DNA of 64,000 nucleotides from Nemophila menziesii (GCA_029959085.1 JARWIR010000023.1:8631860-8695859); one strand, 5' to 3'; positions 44,016 to 58,153 are shown, counted from the first letter of the stretch. Numbers and translations are program-made. The notes: generated by a model not told the origin, from the sequence alone.

Positions 44016-45377
44016 GAAATTACAAAAATGAGCCCACATAACTTAAACTTTATATTTTAAGTCCCATCTCTTTACTTCTTCTTACAAAGTCCTTAATTTC
44101 ATTTCTGGTTTTCCCAATTTACCTATACACCATTCCTATTTAATTTAACTTATTTTATTTATTGTTGTATTTGTATTAGGTTTCATATTCGATATGGGTA
44201 CGCGCTAAGTGGGTACGGACCCGTTTACTCTCCCACTCATTTTCGAACGGACGCGTGTCTGTTTTATTTTTATTAAGTCCTTTGAAAGGGTTAAAATTCC
44301 ATATGGGTACGGAGCTATCTCGAATAATGATGGGTACGTACCCATCTCGAAAATAGCTCCATGTCAGTTGCTCACAATACGTCTATTGAGAAAACAAAAT
44401 AGGGGAAATTGGGGTTGTACCCATTGGGTCTGTACCAACTTCGTGTGTTCAAAAGATAGTACACAGCTCTGGTAGTTAAAAGACTGAACCCAGATCCGGT
44501 GATCAAGGGGTTGTGTCCAGGTCGAGAGGTCAAGGGGTTGTAACACACCGGATTCATCTACAAAATAATATAACATCAACTAAAATATATACCAACAAAA
44601 TTAAAAAACAGAAACAAAACCCGTTGACTCACATTAGCTCGGTAAGGCGGCGGAATGGCCACGACGAGCGGCGTTATGGCCACGAAGAGCGCTGGAACTC
44701 CGACTTTAAGCAACGGAGGCGAGATGGTGGTGTAAATTGTGGTGCAGAACAGTGAGATGGCGGTTGAAATGGTTCGTTAGATGCTTGAAATGTCCGAATC
44801 TGGAGGCGAGACCATAAGATGGTTCATGAATGGAGGTGGTTCTCTTTTGTTGCTGTGGTACCACGCTAGTGGTGTGGCCCACAAATGGAGGGAAGGTGAG
44901 ATCTTCGGTGGTGTAGAACAGTGATATGGTGGTGGAAATGGTTCTCTACAGCCTTGAATTGGCCGGATCTGGAGGCGTGACCATGAGATGGTTCTCGAAT
45001 AGAGGTGTTTCTCTTTTGCTGCTGTGATACCACCCTGGTGGTGTGGCCCACGAACGGAGGTGGTTTTCTTCTACAGGATAGCAGATGAGGGGGTGGTCAA
45101 TAGTGCAGGAGAGGGGAGCTGGTGAATAATGCTAAGAGAACATAGAGGGAGAGGAGAGATAACAGTGGGGTGGGGTAAGAATGAGATGTGAATTGGTTTT
45201 TTGTAACCCTAATAGTGTTTTGGGGTGGGTTATTTGTTTCAGTGTAATAAGAGCTCATGGAGAGGGCATTTGTGGGCTATTGGGATTTTGTAACTAGCTA
45301 GTTACTTAGCTTCTTATTAGGAGGACTTGTATTTATAAGTCCAACATGTGGGGGGATATGATTTATAATTCACCCGA
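44016..45377. mobile_element. Candidate non-autonomous DNA transposon (MULE-like)
   Basis: Flanked by perfect 9-bp direct repeats GAAAAGGAG (44007-44015 and 45378-45386), the duplication size made by Mutator-like elements, and absent from module copies 1 and 4. Termini are not clean inverted repeats, but TTACAAAAATGAGCCCACA at 44020 is partly complementary to TGTGGGCTATTGGGATTTTGTAA at 45271-45293. The interior (44640-45065) is GC-richer with a tandem duplication of about 170 bp, as in elements that carry captured gene DNA. No transposase. Confidence 0.5.
44723..45064. repeat. Two-copy tandem duplication, about 170 bp
   Basis: 44723-44893 and 44894-45064 share phrases such as GGTGGTGTA, CGAATCTGGAGGCG / CGGATCTGGAGGCG and GGTGTGGCCCAC. 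Both copies are closed in all frames I read. Confidence 0.65.
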
Positions 45378-46132
45378 GAAAAGGAGTAGTTAGAGATTCG
45401 ACTATCGTCGTCTTCGTCTATGAATAGAAGGTAGCAAGGTCTTTTATCAGTGTTGTTTAAATCATGTATTCTTTTGACTCCTCCCCTCTTTCATATTTCT
45501 CCCTTATTAAATTGTAATAACGATGAAAATACAATCGATTTGCAAAATTCTAAGGGAAAAAAAAAGTAGGAGATAGTGCGGAAGTGTTACAATTAGGAAA
45601 GAAAGTTTATGCGGTTTGCTGGGTGTAACTCTGGATTTGCCTAAGAGTTAACATAGACCGAAATAGGAGGTTTATAGTCCATTTAAAAATTTATTGAAGA
45701 TAATAAATTTGGTTCAGCCGGATTGCTAAGAGCGAGGGGACCACAGTGGTGAACCATGAGTGGGGATAAGTTAATGGGTTGACTAAGGACCGAGAATTTT
45801 GCTGAAACATCATCACAATTCGAAAGATAACTCATCAATTTCCATCCCACCAATAGCCCTCCCAACAGGCCTTTTGCTCTATATGTGTTATTTATGCATA
45901 GTAGTCAATATATATCTATAGATTTAGTCATTATAATGGGATTCTAGCTTGAATTTGAGCTAGATTTGAACTAATTACTCCATTCTGTTACATATTTACT
46001 TGATAATAAAAAATATTAACATAGAATTAATTCTTATATATTTCGAAGGAATTAATAATAATTTTTTTTTCCACACGTAGGATCATGTCAAGAAAAATTT
46101 CTTTACCGAACGAAAACAAAAGAAATAGGATA

Positions 46133-46137
46133 ATTGG
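46133..46137. repeat. Target site duplication of solo LTR (ATTGG)
   Basis: ATTGG here and at 48004-48008, perfect. The unoccupied site is visible in module copies 1 (near 1204) and 4 (near 57990). Confidence 0.92.
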
Positions 46138-48003
<1,866 letters not shown>

Positions 48004-49110
48004 ATTGGCCATGCCATATTAGTTAACCATGAAGGTTTACAATTTCTATGGTAAGATTTAGTTTGTAGTATACTTTTAGTGTGATATGTAGTTAAGTGGA
48101 TGTATTTTGAATTTTTGGGTGGTTTTATGTATTTAATATTCACTGTGGGTTGAGCAAGTGGGGATATGTTGAGTGTTTGGATCAAACAGGTTCATTTGCT
48201 CACGAACGAGGCTATCCCTAGAGGTCCATGAATGCCAAAACTAGATCTTCGTGGAGAGGGAGAAGCTTTGGCTCCACAAAAGATTATTGACTATGTCATT
48301 TCATAATTCCCATCGTAAGATCTACTTCCTACTTTATTAATATTTTAAATGCTTAAACACAATATTAATGATATTATGAAGTCACTAATTAACTGTTTTG
48401 TTTCACAAATAGCATCTCCAAAGGAGCCACTGGCTGCTACTGCATTTTGTTGTTAATGTGGCATGAATTTTTTTGTACTACCTTGGAAAATAAATTCCTA
48501 TAGAGGTAAAATAAGAGTTGAGAATGAGGAGCTCAAATTGGGAATGATGGCAATTCAGGTATGAAACAAATTAAATATCTTGCTTGTTTAGTTTTTAAAT
48601 TTATGAAACATTGTTTAATTTATCGTATTAATTAGGGCCAAGAAGATGTGTATGTGGGAAAAGAACAAGAGGTTTCATATGTTGGATTGAATTAATTATT
48701 AGTTTCCCGTGGAAAGAAAATGATTGAGTTTCAAATTCAAATATTTGACATTAGATCAGGCATGCAAGCAATTGTCCGCTGTTGAAGTTTGCAAACTGTC
48801 TTAAGCAACACATGTTAGTCTTGAGACCATATTTTTTTGGTCAAATATTAGTAATCAATGCTGTTATCAATGGTTGTATTTGTAAAACAACTAAAGCCGG
48901 TTAACCAATGTTGTGTTAATTTTATGTTCTTGTGTTGTCTGTCTTTCAAAATCTAATACTTTAAAGTTTTCATTTTGCATTTTAGAGTTTGATTTTTTTT
49001 GTCAACCCATTTTAGAGTTTGATAAGATATTATATAGTTTGGCCTTTATTACGATATAAAGTTTATAATATTATATGCTCATTATTATGTACCAATATAA
49101 TAAGTTGGAT

Positions 49111-50451
49111 TTGATCATCTCTTCAATTCGAAATGAATCTCTTCAATTCGGAATGAAATTGACACCCCGTCCTTATTTAAAAATAAACAATACACTTAAG
49201 CGACAATACCACCTTTTTTATTTGTCATGTCCAAGAGTATTTTAATGTCCCTATAGAGAACTATGGAAACTACGAGTAATAAAGCCGAGATTTCCTCACC
49301 GCGGAACATGTAAGGTATTCATAAATGAATATTCAGTGTCACTTCCTTCACTAAGCATCGAGAACAATAATGTGTTGTGCTAGTTATGGTGAATGACAAA
49401 CGCTTCATCATTAATTTCCATATCAAGAAAATTTGGGTCAATTCTAGTCATGAAGGACTGGCTCTAGCTCTTAGGTGAGCCGGTATGCTGGCTAAGGATG
49501 TAGATCCAACTACAACAATTCTTTTCTCGGTCTACTTTGAATTTGCAAGGTTGCACAATTTTACTTACAACTCGACGAGACATTAATCATATGCTTAAAG
49601 GAAATTGTCATTATATGTAATAACATCTGTGGTTTAGGTATGTATCGTGTCAAACAAACTTCTAATAAATTAATTGATACTATTTTCGTAAATGTTAATT
49701 GGAACCTTCTAACAGAAGATTAAAACAAATATTTTTACCGAACGGGTTTATAAAACTCCTCGTCAAGACTTTTGTACCCCAGCTCATGGAATTTTTCTCC
49801 GAAAGAGGCCAAAATAGAATAAAAACTAATAAAATTAAGTCAAAACAATTTTTATTTTTTATCTATAACTACCCCTATATATACATCTACATATAACCCT
49901 ATAACATAAATATTTTCACAAACCGTACTCGTTTTAAAAAATTCTCTCAAACCCTTTCCACCTTCTCTAATTCTTGCGAGCCATGGCGGAGCAAGGCCAA
50001 ATTTACGATGGAACACTAGCGGTTTTATGACAGAGCTTTCAAGGACGATCTTTAATGTAGCTTCAAGATCCATTAAGTCCATTATCTGTTCGTGTCATGG
50101 CATATCCATTAATGGATTTTCAAACCATGTCTTTCAAGGCCGATTTGTGTTTGAGACAATGGTAGAGATTCGTGGCGAAAGATACGACGACAGAGATTCA
50201 CGGTTTCACAAGCGTCACGGAGCTAGAGATCTATGTTCGCAACCACAACTTGGATGAGCTAGGGTTCGTAGTCATGTCATATGATGTAGATCGAGGTTGC
50301 TTCGGTTATTGGTTTTAGAATTATGGTTCGAAGGTTAGGGTGGAACTCCAGTTTGAAGGCTTGGGTTTGCAGTGTTCGTGAAAAATAAATAAATTTCCAG
50401 AATGCATGTTGGGAAGATATTGACATCAACGATGTCATCATATTCATGCCG
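49111..50451. other. Unassigned DNA with a gene-like 5' region
   Basis: No recognised protein. Around 49875-50000 a TATATATA stretch is followed by a CT-rich leader and an ATG in good plant context (GCCATGGCG at 49982-49990), but the frame closes after 15 codons. GC content rises at 49975-50400. It may be a decayed promoter and first exon of an unknown gene. Confidence 0.35.
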
Positions 50452-50456
50452 GCGTC

Positions 50457-52021
50457 TGATGTCTCCTATTTAGTTCTAATTATATGTCCTTAGGAGACAT
50501 CATTTTGGGTGATTATTTGACTAATTTGATAGACTTTTAGTGTTAATTTGTTATATTTCATTTTCTCTCCTTGAATTTTAGTATTTTTCATTTATTAAGC
50601 TTCTGCACATTAAATGGTTTGATTTAGTGCAAAGTTTGTAGGTTCTTAATGATATCAAAGAGGAATCAAGAATTATAGTCTAAGATCGTGTAAAGAAGTC
50701 AAAGGCGAGAAGAAATATCCCGAAGAGTTAACAAGTTGAAGCTACAAATTTGGAAGGCTGATGGTAATTGCTGATTTCGAGCTACTTATACATGGATTCA
50801 GCCTCTGAGTTGTAAAGAAGATTTGTTCCTTATCGAGTTACGAAGATTTAGCAAGTTGAATAGGTCAATTCGGAGTTAAATTGAAAAGGTTGCAGCTATT
50901 TTAGTTGTGGGTGTACACCAGTTATGGGATTATGATTTGAAGAGTGGACTTGGGCAATTTAATATTTTATTTACACACTTAACATAAGCCGAGTATAAAG
51001 AGACCTTTTGACTTTATCTTTACACACAACTCAATTTATAAAAGTCAGAACGTCAGAGAGAAAAGACAAAAGCAAGAGGAGAGAAGAAACTGAAATTTTA
51101 GAAAAGATTCTTCCAACAATAGTCAATTTAACAACTCTTAAATTAGGTTCTTATTATTTCTTTATGTAAAACAATGAGTTACTTTATTTTTATCTTAAGT
51201 TTTAATTTTTATTATGAGCTAAATACTCTAAGTGCTTGAGAATCGCTTTAATGGGTTGAGCCCCAATTTATTTAGTTAATGTTTTTGAATTTGGGATTAA
51301 AAGATTCAATCTGAATTGGGTAATTAGTATTTTCTATTATCGTGAATTTATCTACTGTCTTTAAAGTCATGAATCAAAAATAGGAATTAGTAATTAAGCT
51401 ATTTATTATAGTGGCGTAATGATAACCTTGACGGGGGGTTTAATAACTGAACTAGGTAATAGATGTAAAATATAAATTATTGATCCTGACGGACTTAGTT
51501 AATCTTATAACCAATTGGGTAAAAAACTTGAACATTCAAACGTAGCTTATAATCACCCTGATGGGGTTTGTAATATCCTAGGATACCTCCTAAGTCCACC
51601 CTGACCGGAGTTAGGAGAAACTCGAATCCCAACTAATATTAATTACAAATTCGACCCTTAAACGAAAGCATTGATTGAATAGATTTAGGTGAAACCCTTG
51701 CGAAAATCAAGTACTACTTCTTATTTTTGCGTCTACTCATATTTTATTTACTTGCGTCTCATTTATTTGCATTAGTTAATTTAGTATTTTATATTGATTC
51801 CATTTTAGTCCTTAAACAAAATCAAAAAAATATTCATCTATTTTACTTTCCGCATCATATAACAATTTTTTACACTTATTACATAACATCTAAAGTCATG
51901 TCCAATCCGTCCCTGAGATCGAATTTCCATTTACCAGATATTACTTTGGACGACTCGTACACTTGCGGTACGTGTCCTTCCTATTTATGGGTGTTATTTT
52001 ATAACACACCAGGAGACACCA
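50457..52021 (+). repeat. Element D 5' LTR
   Basis: 1,565 bp. A TATAAAGAG-type box lies near 50993. CCCTGACGGG-like motifs at 51426, 51485, 51555 and 51598. The 10-bp ends are inverted repeats of each other with one mismatch. Confidence 0.92.
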
Positions 52022-52027
52022 AGTTTT

Positions 52028-52045
52028 TGGCGCTGCTGTCGGGGA
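52028..52045 (+). promoter_or_regulatory. Primer binding site, element D
   Basis: TGGCGCTGCTGTCGGGGA, tRNA-Asp type with a few differences from the consensus. Confidence 0.8.
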
Positions 52046-52149
52046 CGGTAGCATGTGACCACGGTATTATCCGTAAGTGTTTTAGTTGTTATTTTTGTTT
52101 CAGTTTAACGCTTTTCTTTGTGTTGTCTCTTCTCAGGTTCTACAGGTAG

Positions 52150-54080
52150 TGCATGTACTCAAACCCCGAGAGGTTTTTTGGTGATAAAAACAAGAGGGAC
52201 AGAGAAGCGAGAGAAAAAGAAAAGCTAGAAAGAAAAATGGAAGGTTTGAACATTCATCATGTTGAAGATCACATAATTCAGTTGGATAAAAACGGTGATC
52301 CTATAGTACCACCAGTTATGTAAGACCCACCGGTAGGAGCTCAGAACGCTCAATTTTAGATTCCTCTGGCAGGTCAACAACCGCTCAACAATAATGGTGC
52401 AGGAATTCAAGAAGATGTTCCACGATTCGTCCAACCTAACGAATATAGAAAGTTTCGTCTACCACCACTAGGACTTTCCCACCCGCAATTCAAGGAATCC
52501 GATTCAAACCAGATGCGTGTATGATTAATCAATTTATCAATATCGGGTCATATAGTGTTGCAACTCGTGAAGATCCTATTCGGGCTATGTACAAGTTTAT
52601 GCAAATATGTGATGCATATGTCACTCCTGGAGTAACCAAAGCACAAATGTACTTTCATATGTTTCTGTTTTTCCTCACCGAAGGAGCAAGTGAATGGTAT
52701 GATCAGCAACAACATGGTGAGATTTTGACTTGGGATCAACTTCAGACAGCATTTTTCTACAGGTATTATCCTCAAAGTGTCAGACTTAGTGGGTAATTAG
52801 ATGTTGCTAGTTTTCGTCAAAAACATGAAGAGATTGTAGGAGTTTCTTGGACTCGTTTTCAATCTTTAATATGGAAATGCCCATTACATGGGTATTCACT
52901 TGAGTTACAGCTTGGGATATTTTATCAAAGTTTAAATGAAGCTTCAAAAGAGAAGGTAGATACTATGTGTCAAGGTGGCCTCATGATGGTCACAAATAAT
53001 CAAGCTTTAGCTATTATGGATAGAATTGTGAAGAATGAAATGAGTTGGCAACCTTCAAGATCATCAGTTAGAGTTTCTTAAAAAGGTACTTTGAATGTAG
53101 ACGTAGAAACTGCTTTGAATGCTAAAATTGCTGCACTTGAAAATAAATAAAAACAGTTATATAAGTCGAATAAAGCTATTGTGAATGTGGTAAAAGAACC
53201 AGAGATATGTCCTAGTTGTGGGGCAATCGATCATACATGAGAAGAATGTGCTAATAACCCAAAATCCGTGTGTTTCGTTAATAATCGAGGTAATAACTAT
53301 TCAGGTGGTTAAGGGTATGGTAACCAAAATAGAAATCATCTAAGCTTTCAATATTCAAATCCACATAGGGCAGCCAATCCAGGAACTTATCAATCAAGGC
53401 CCCAAGGGAACAATTATCAATTCAAGCCGCAAAACCACTACCAAGGAAATCAACCTATAGCCGATCATGAAGCTTATTCTGATACATTAGCTCAAAAAGT
53501 ACTTCCTGCCCGACCTCAAGAAGGTGCACTCACCGAAGCTGATTTAGCTCTTACCTTGACGTAATACATATCTGTTTCCCAAAGTATGTCATCCCAAATT
53601 GAGGATAAGCTATCTCGATTCATAAACACCACAATCGTTAAGGAAAACAAGATGGGAGAAACTTTAAATTCACATTCTGCTTCATTAAAAATCTTAGAGA
53701 GTCAAATATCAAAAATCGCCAATAGCTTGAATGTTTGAGGTCAAGGCCAACTCCCAAGTGACACAGAACAAAGGGAGGATTGTAACGCGATCAGAAAAAG
53801 AAGTGGTAAGCAATTACAAGCACCACCCTTTCCGGTTATAAAAGAAAAAGAAATAACGAGAAAAGAAAAACCGGTAAAGGATGTGGAAGAAAAAGATGAT
53901 GAAGTGGTGGAAGTGGAGAAGATTTCGGAAATACCCAAGAAGAAAGATGTTGTAGAAACCCGTCTTCCTCCACCTTTTCCATCCAGAACTCAAAAGAAAG
54001 GAGATATAGCTGACTATCAGAGATTTATAAATGTGGTGAGAAGTTTGAACATTAACATACCGTTTGTTTACCAAGTGTCT
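52150..54080 (+). pseudogene. gag: Element D gag, decayed
   Basis: Starts around ATG 52151 (MYSNPE), then a charged start (NKRDREAREKEKLER), the capsid region (REDPIRAMYKFMQICDAYV at about 52568; WDQLQTAFFYRYYP at 52731), a zinc knuckle with CPSCGAIDH (52, 53210 region) followed by a stop where the finger continues, an Asn/Gln-rich linker, a Lys/Glu-rich linker and a block matching the pre-protease part of the element C gag (PPPFPSR, KKGDIADYQRF). Stops occur at several points, for example 52321 and 52795. Homology ends near 54065, before the protease. Clearly an older relative of the element C gag. Confidence 0.87.
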
Positions 54081-54204
54081 GATCTTAGGACATATATCAC
54101 TTTCGTATTTTGACATCCATGATATCTTAGATTGTAGCCTCTTCATAATATACATCCTTATCCCCTCAAGTATGAGAATTAGACACTTGTCCCTGTTACA
54201 AACA

Positions 54205-54480
54205 TGATAAAACAGTTATCTGTTTCGGGGGTAAGTAGATAAAAGAGTTAACTGTTTAGGGGGTAAGTAGATAAAATAGTTAACTTTTTAGGGGGTAAGT
54301 AGACAACATTTGTAGTTGTTTAGGGGGTAAGTAGACAAAATAAGAAACTCTGTAGGGGGTAAATAGACAATTGTTTTGGTTGTGTAAGGGATAAGTAGAC
54401 AAAATATAAAACTTTATAGGGGGTAAATAGACATAATAGTTAACTGTTTAGGGAGTAAGCTGACAAAATACCTGACTTTT
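54205..54480. repeat. Minisatellite, about 33-bp unit, eight copies
   Basis: Units follow the pattern GTTAACTGTTTAGGGGGTAA then GTAGACAAAATA with variation. It lies directly beyond the truncated end of the MULE transposase. Phrases like GGGGGT...TGTCAA also appear inside and at the other side of the MULE (55690, 56050), suggesting it grew from MULE subterminal sequence. Confidence 0.85.
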
Positions 54481-54484
54481 TTAA

Positions 54485-56512
54485 TGGCACTATTATAGCT
54501 TTCGCAGATGTTGTTCAGTAGAAGATCACATTTTGTAAATGTACTAAGTGAGACCTTGAACACGCCTTGGGATCTAGGTTAGAGAGCCATTTGAAAGGAT
54601 CCTTATCCATGTGTTTAATTTCATCCATTAATTCATCAAATCTGTAAATTGATGGGGCCCTTGCAGCTTCCCACACTTTGTCTTTTAAAGTCAAACCCGA
54701 ATGCTTGATCTTGAAATTATTATACAGATGCCTTACACAATACCGATATTCAATATCCGGAAGCATGTCACTCATGACCTGGAGTAATCCCTATAAACAC
54801 AAACAAAGAAAAAAAACAGTTAGTATTCTTTACAAAAACTATATATTTATACCCATCAAAGATAACCAACCTTTTGTCTATCAGATAAGAAAGTCCATTC
54901 TTGTTGATTACTTATACCAAGATCTTGTACCAACAAGGTAAAAAACCATCTCCAAGAGTTACTATCCTCTTTCTCTGCTAGGTAATACATAATTGGGAAT
55001 ATACAGTTGTTCCCATAAATTCCAACTGCTGTTAAAATCACACCTGGATGTGGACCTTTTAGGTGTAATCCATCTACCCCAACAACCTTTCTACAACAAT
55101 CTAAAAACCCTCTTCTACAACTTCCAAGACCAACATAAATTCTATGAAATCTTTCTACTCTAGTGAGCTCATCAACAGTAGTTTCAATAGCTACAGTACT
55201 TCCAGGGTTACTTCTCTTGATTTCTGTTGAATAATCGTAAATCTTCTTGTATTGATCCTTGTATTCGACCTCTGTCATGCCTTTTGCTAAGTGATATTCC
55301 ATGTAGCATGTTCTGGTACTAACATTAACTGCATATTCCCGGTGCACTAACTGTTGAAAATCACTCACATTACTAAAAAGATTCAATCTTATCATCTGTT
55401 AGGTTTTTATCGATAAGCCTGAAAGGCCTCAATGGTGATTTATTTTTGGAACTCCTCTTACCTTCTTTCTCGTCAGACTTCAAAACCTTCAACACTTTAT
55501 CTAATATGTCATAAACAGACTTCTCCTTTTCTCCAATATCAGAGAGTTGTTCTTCCAAAGTCTCATTAACAAAATTATTTACTTCTTCTTTCTCACCTTC
55601 ATCTTCAGTTACATTAACATAAGGTGTGTTTTGATCTTCGCAAACAAACTGAAAATGTAAAAGAAATATACAATCAAATATATGTAAATTAAGGGGGTGA
55701 TTTGTCAATCAATTGAAATGGTAAGGGCTAAACTGTCAAATGACTGTGTACCTTTATTGTTTCTTCTTCAACTATCTTTTCTTCCATGCTTTTCCCATAA
55801 TGTCTTTCACCGTTCTTTTCTTCCATGCTTTTCATATCATGACTTTCATCACATGTCTTTCCTCCTTCTTCCAAACCAACATTACCTACCTTGTTTAGTT
55901 CTTTCTCAGCAACTACATTCTCTACAGTCTATGAAACTAAATTTTTTACTTCGTCGTTCTCACCTTCAATTACATTAACATCAGTTGTGTTTTGATCTTC
56001 AAAAACAGCCTATAAAGTTAAAATAAATATATAGTCAAATATATGTAAATTAGGGGTTAAATTGTCAATCAACTAAAATGTTAAGGGCTAAATTGTCAAA
56101 TGACTGTGTACCTTTATTGTTTCCTCTTCAACTGTCTTTCTTCCACACTTTTTTCACTATGCCTTTCATCACTCTTTTCTTATACATTTTTCATATTAGG
56201 CCTTTCATCACAGATTTTAACTACTTCTTCTTGCCCTTCATTACAGTTCTGGACTTCCATCTCATCAAGGCCATTATCGGTGTGAACTTTATCTTCTTCT
56301 CGTTGTTGAACTATTTCTTCAACGTTATTCCAAGTTAATAACAAAGGCATGAAATAAGGAGTTTGAATTTTGTGGTTTTCATGTATTACTGGTTTACTAA
56401 CAACAAATAGGTCAACAGTTACGTTGTTCTTTCTAATGCTACACATCTCCATACATTTATCCTTGCAATATAAACATACTACACCATCATGTAGTTTTTT
56501 CCCCAATTTCAA
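54485..56512 (-). pseudogene. MULE transposase, broken and C-terminally truncated
   Basis: Pieces in transcription order: an N-terminal segment (56512-56180, with CKDKCMEMCSIRKNNVTV), an acidic middle (55708-55373, Glu/Asp/Lys-rich), and the MULE catalytic region (55395-54856) with VVGVDGLHLKG holding the first catalytic Asp, GNNCIFPIMYYLAEKE, SWRWFF and TFLSDRQKG holding the second Asp. An intron with GT...AG ends (about 54885-54793, acceptor after a T-rich tract) splits the sequence just after SDRQK. The next exon (54775-54515) reads YCVRHLYNNFK, WEAARA, then a frameshift before LLNNICESYN, the likely third catalytic region. The usual C-terminal SWIM zinc finger is missing. Not functional. 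Confidence 0.87.
55620..56340 (-). repeat. Tandem duplication of about 360 bp inside the MULE
   Basis: 55620-55980 and 55981-56340 share phrases such as GTGTGTTTTGATCTTC, CAAATATATGTAAATTA and AAATGACTGTGTACC at the same spacing. The unit includes an intron-like AT-rich part and an acidic exon-like part. Confidence 0.8.
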
Positions 56513-57374
56513 ATTTCTTTGTTACACGATCAATTTCGAATAAATTAGTTACCCATTACGTTAGGAACCAATTAATGGAAAACTAATTATCAAATATGGA
56601 TACACTATCAATATGGTAACCAAATCCCGTAAAATATACTCCTATTACTAATTAAATCCTGCCCTTCACGCGTGACATCTAAAAATGTAATAAATATACT
56701 CGAAAACCCTACATTTACAGATTAAAAGATCTTAACCAACAAGTAAAGATTTAGGGGTCAGAAATAAACACACTTACTCCATGACGTAAACGGCGCCATT
56801 GATTATCTTTCTAGCTAAAGTACATCGGCTTATGCAATTGGGGTTCTTCGTCTTCTTGTTCTTCCCCAAACCAAACCCTCCCTTGTCTTTTGATTTTGAT
56901 TTTGTTTTAATTTTTTTGTTTTGTTTTGTGTATATATAGGGTAGGCATTTTAATTTTTTTGTTTTGTTTTGTTTTGTGTATATATAGGGTAGGCATTTCA
57001 GAATTACCTATTTTGCCATTTTAAAAATATGGGGTTAAGATAATTAATTTAATAAAACGGATTAAGAATAAAAAAATTATACAAATACTCTTAACGGTGA
57101 TTTTGGACGGAAAACATTAGTAACGGACCACGAGTCACTAAAACAAAAGTTGTCAATCGTATAAAAAATTAGGAGCAAAAGGGGTATTTCCTCAAACTTA
57201 TATAAAACCCTCATTTCGGTTACCTTTTCTTCATAAATCAAAAGTAAGAGGAAAAGTTCCTTGGAGCACCGTAAGATATTCGACGATCTCCATCGCGCTC
57301 AGTGATGTTTAAATCAGGTACACTCTCGAATCCTCACTTTTTTCATATTTTCCATTTATTAAGTTGTAATAACG

Positions 57375-57593
57375 ATGAAATATAAACCTAAGGTAAAAAA
57401 AGTAGGAGATATTGAGGAATTGTTACAATTAAGAAAGAAAGTTTATGCGGTTTGCTGGGTAAAACTCTGGATTTCTAGTCCACTGAACAATTTCAATGTA
57501 GATGCTCGCTTTGTTATGGATTTCTCTGTTATGGATTTCCTGACCGCTAAGAGAAATCAGAATTGTATCTTATACAATACATTTGCACCATAG
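57375..57593 (+). CDS. Small ORF conserved among module copies
   Basis: 72 codons from ATG to TAG. The peptide has a basic start, then EELLQLRKKVYAVCWVKLW, and ends YNTFAP. Copy 1 (625-806) keeps nearly the same residues but lacks the start; copy 3 (about 45570-45640) keeps only the middle. Codon-level conservation between copies 1 and 4 may simply reflect recent duplication. I do not recognise the family. It could be one exon of a gene whose other exons are the later module segments (near 57940-58040 and 59935-60060). Confidence 0.35.
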   Translation: MKYKPKVKKVGDIEELLQLRKKVYAVCWVKLWISSPLNNFNVDARFVMDFSVMDFLTAKRNQNCILYNTFAP

Positions 57594-58153
57594 GGGGCCA
57601 TACGGGTGAAGAATGAGTTGGGTTAGTTGGGTTAGTGGATTTGGTTGAAACATTATCACAATCCGAAGATATCTAATCAACTGCCACCCCACCAATAGCC
57701 CTCCCAACTGGTCTTTTTCTCTATATGTGATATTTATGGATAATCATTAATGTATTTTATCCATAAATTTAATCATTAAATTGGGATTATAGCTTGAATT
57801 TGAGTTAGATTTGAACTAATTACTCTTTACTTTTACATATTTACTTGATAATTAAAAAATATTAACATAGAAATAATGCTTATTTATTTGGAAGGAATTA
57901 ATAGTGGTTTTTTTTATATTTTGCACACAGGCAGGATATCATGTCAATAATAATATCATTACTAAACAAAAAAACAAAACAAATAAGATTGTTGGCCATG
58001 ACATTTCAGCTAACCATGAAGGTTTAGTAATTTCCATGATAAGATTTAGTTTGTAGTGTATTTTTACTATTACATACTGTTATGTGGATGTATTTAAAAT
58101 TGTTGGGTGGTTAATGTATGGTTTTATATATTTAATATTGATTATTGTGTGTG

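Larger units (their letters stand above)
50457..54080 (+). mobile_element. Element D: truncated Athila-type element
   Basis: 5' LTR 50457-52021, primer site 52028-52045, decayed gag 52150-54080, then abrupt loss of homology. No pol, env-like ORF or 3' LTR follows; a minisatellite and a MULE start instead. LTR ends TGATGTCTCC / GGAGACACCA match element A rather than B or C, so D belongs to the A subfamily. Confidence 0.88.
54485..57196 (-). mobile_element. Mutator-like element (MULE), truncated
   Basis: Minus strand. The transposase region spans 56512-54485 with upstream non-coding DNA to about 57196, where module copy 4 begins. The region 56784-57196 is duplicated at 1-395. The left end lacks the final third of the transposase and merges into the minisatellite. 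Terminal inverted repeats and a 9-bp target duplication could not be located. Confidence 0.7.

Noticed and set aside
43990..44040. Clean terminal inverted repeats for the 44016-45377 element
   Set aside because: The partly complementary blocks are not at the very ends defined by the 9-bp repeats, so they are reported as weak evidence only.
49983..50030. Gene start at a good-context ATG
   Set aside because: The frame closes after 15 codons and no spliced continuation could be recognised; kept only as an unassigned gene-like region.
54205..54480. CRISPR array
   Set aside because: Direct repeats are degenerate, have no unique spacers of constant length, and lie in a plant nuclear region; this is a minisatellite.
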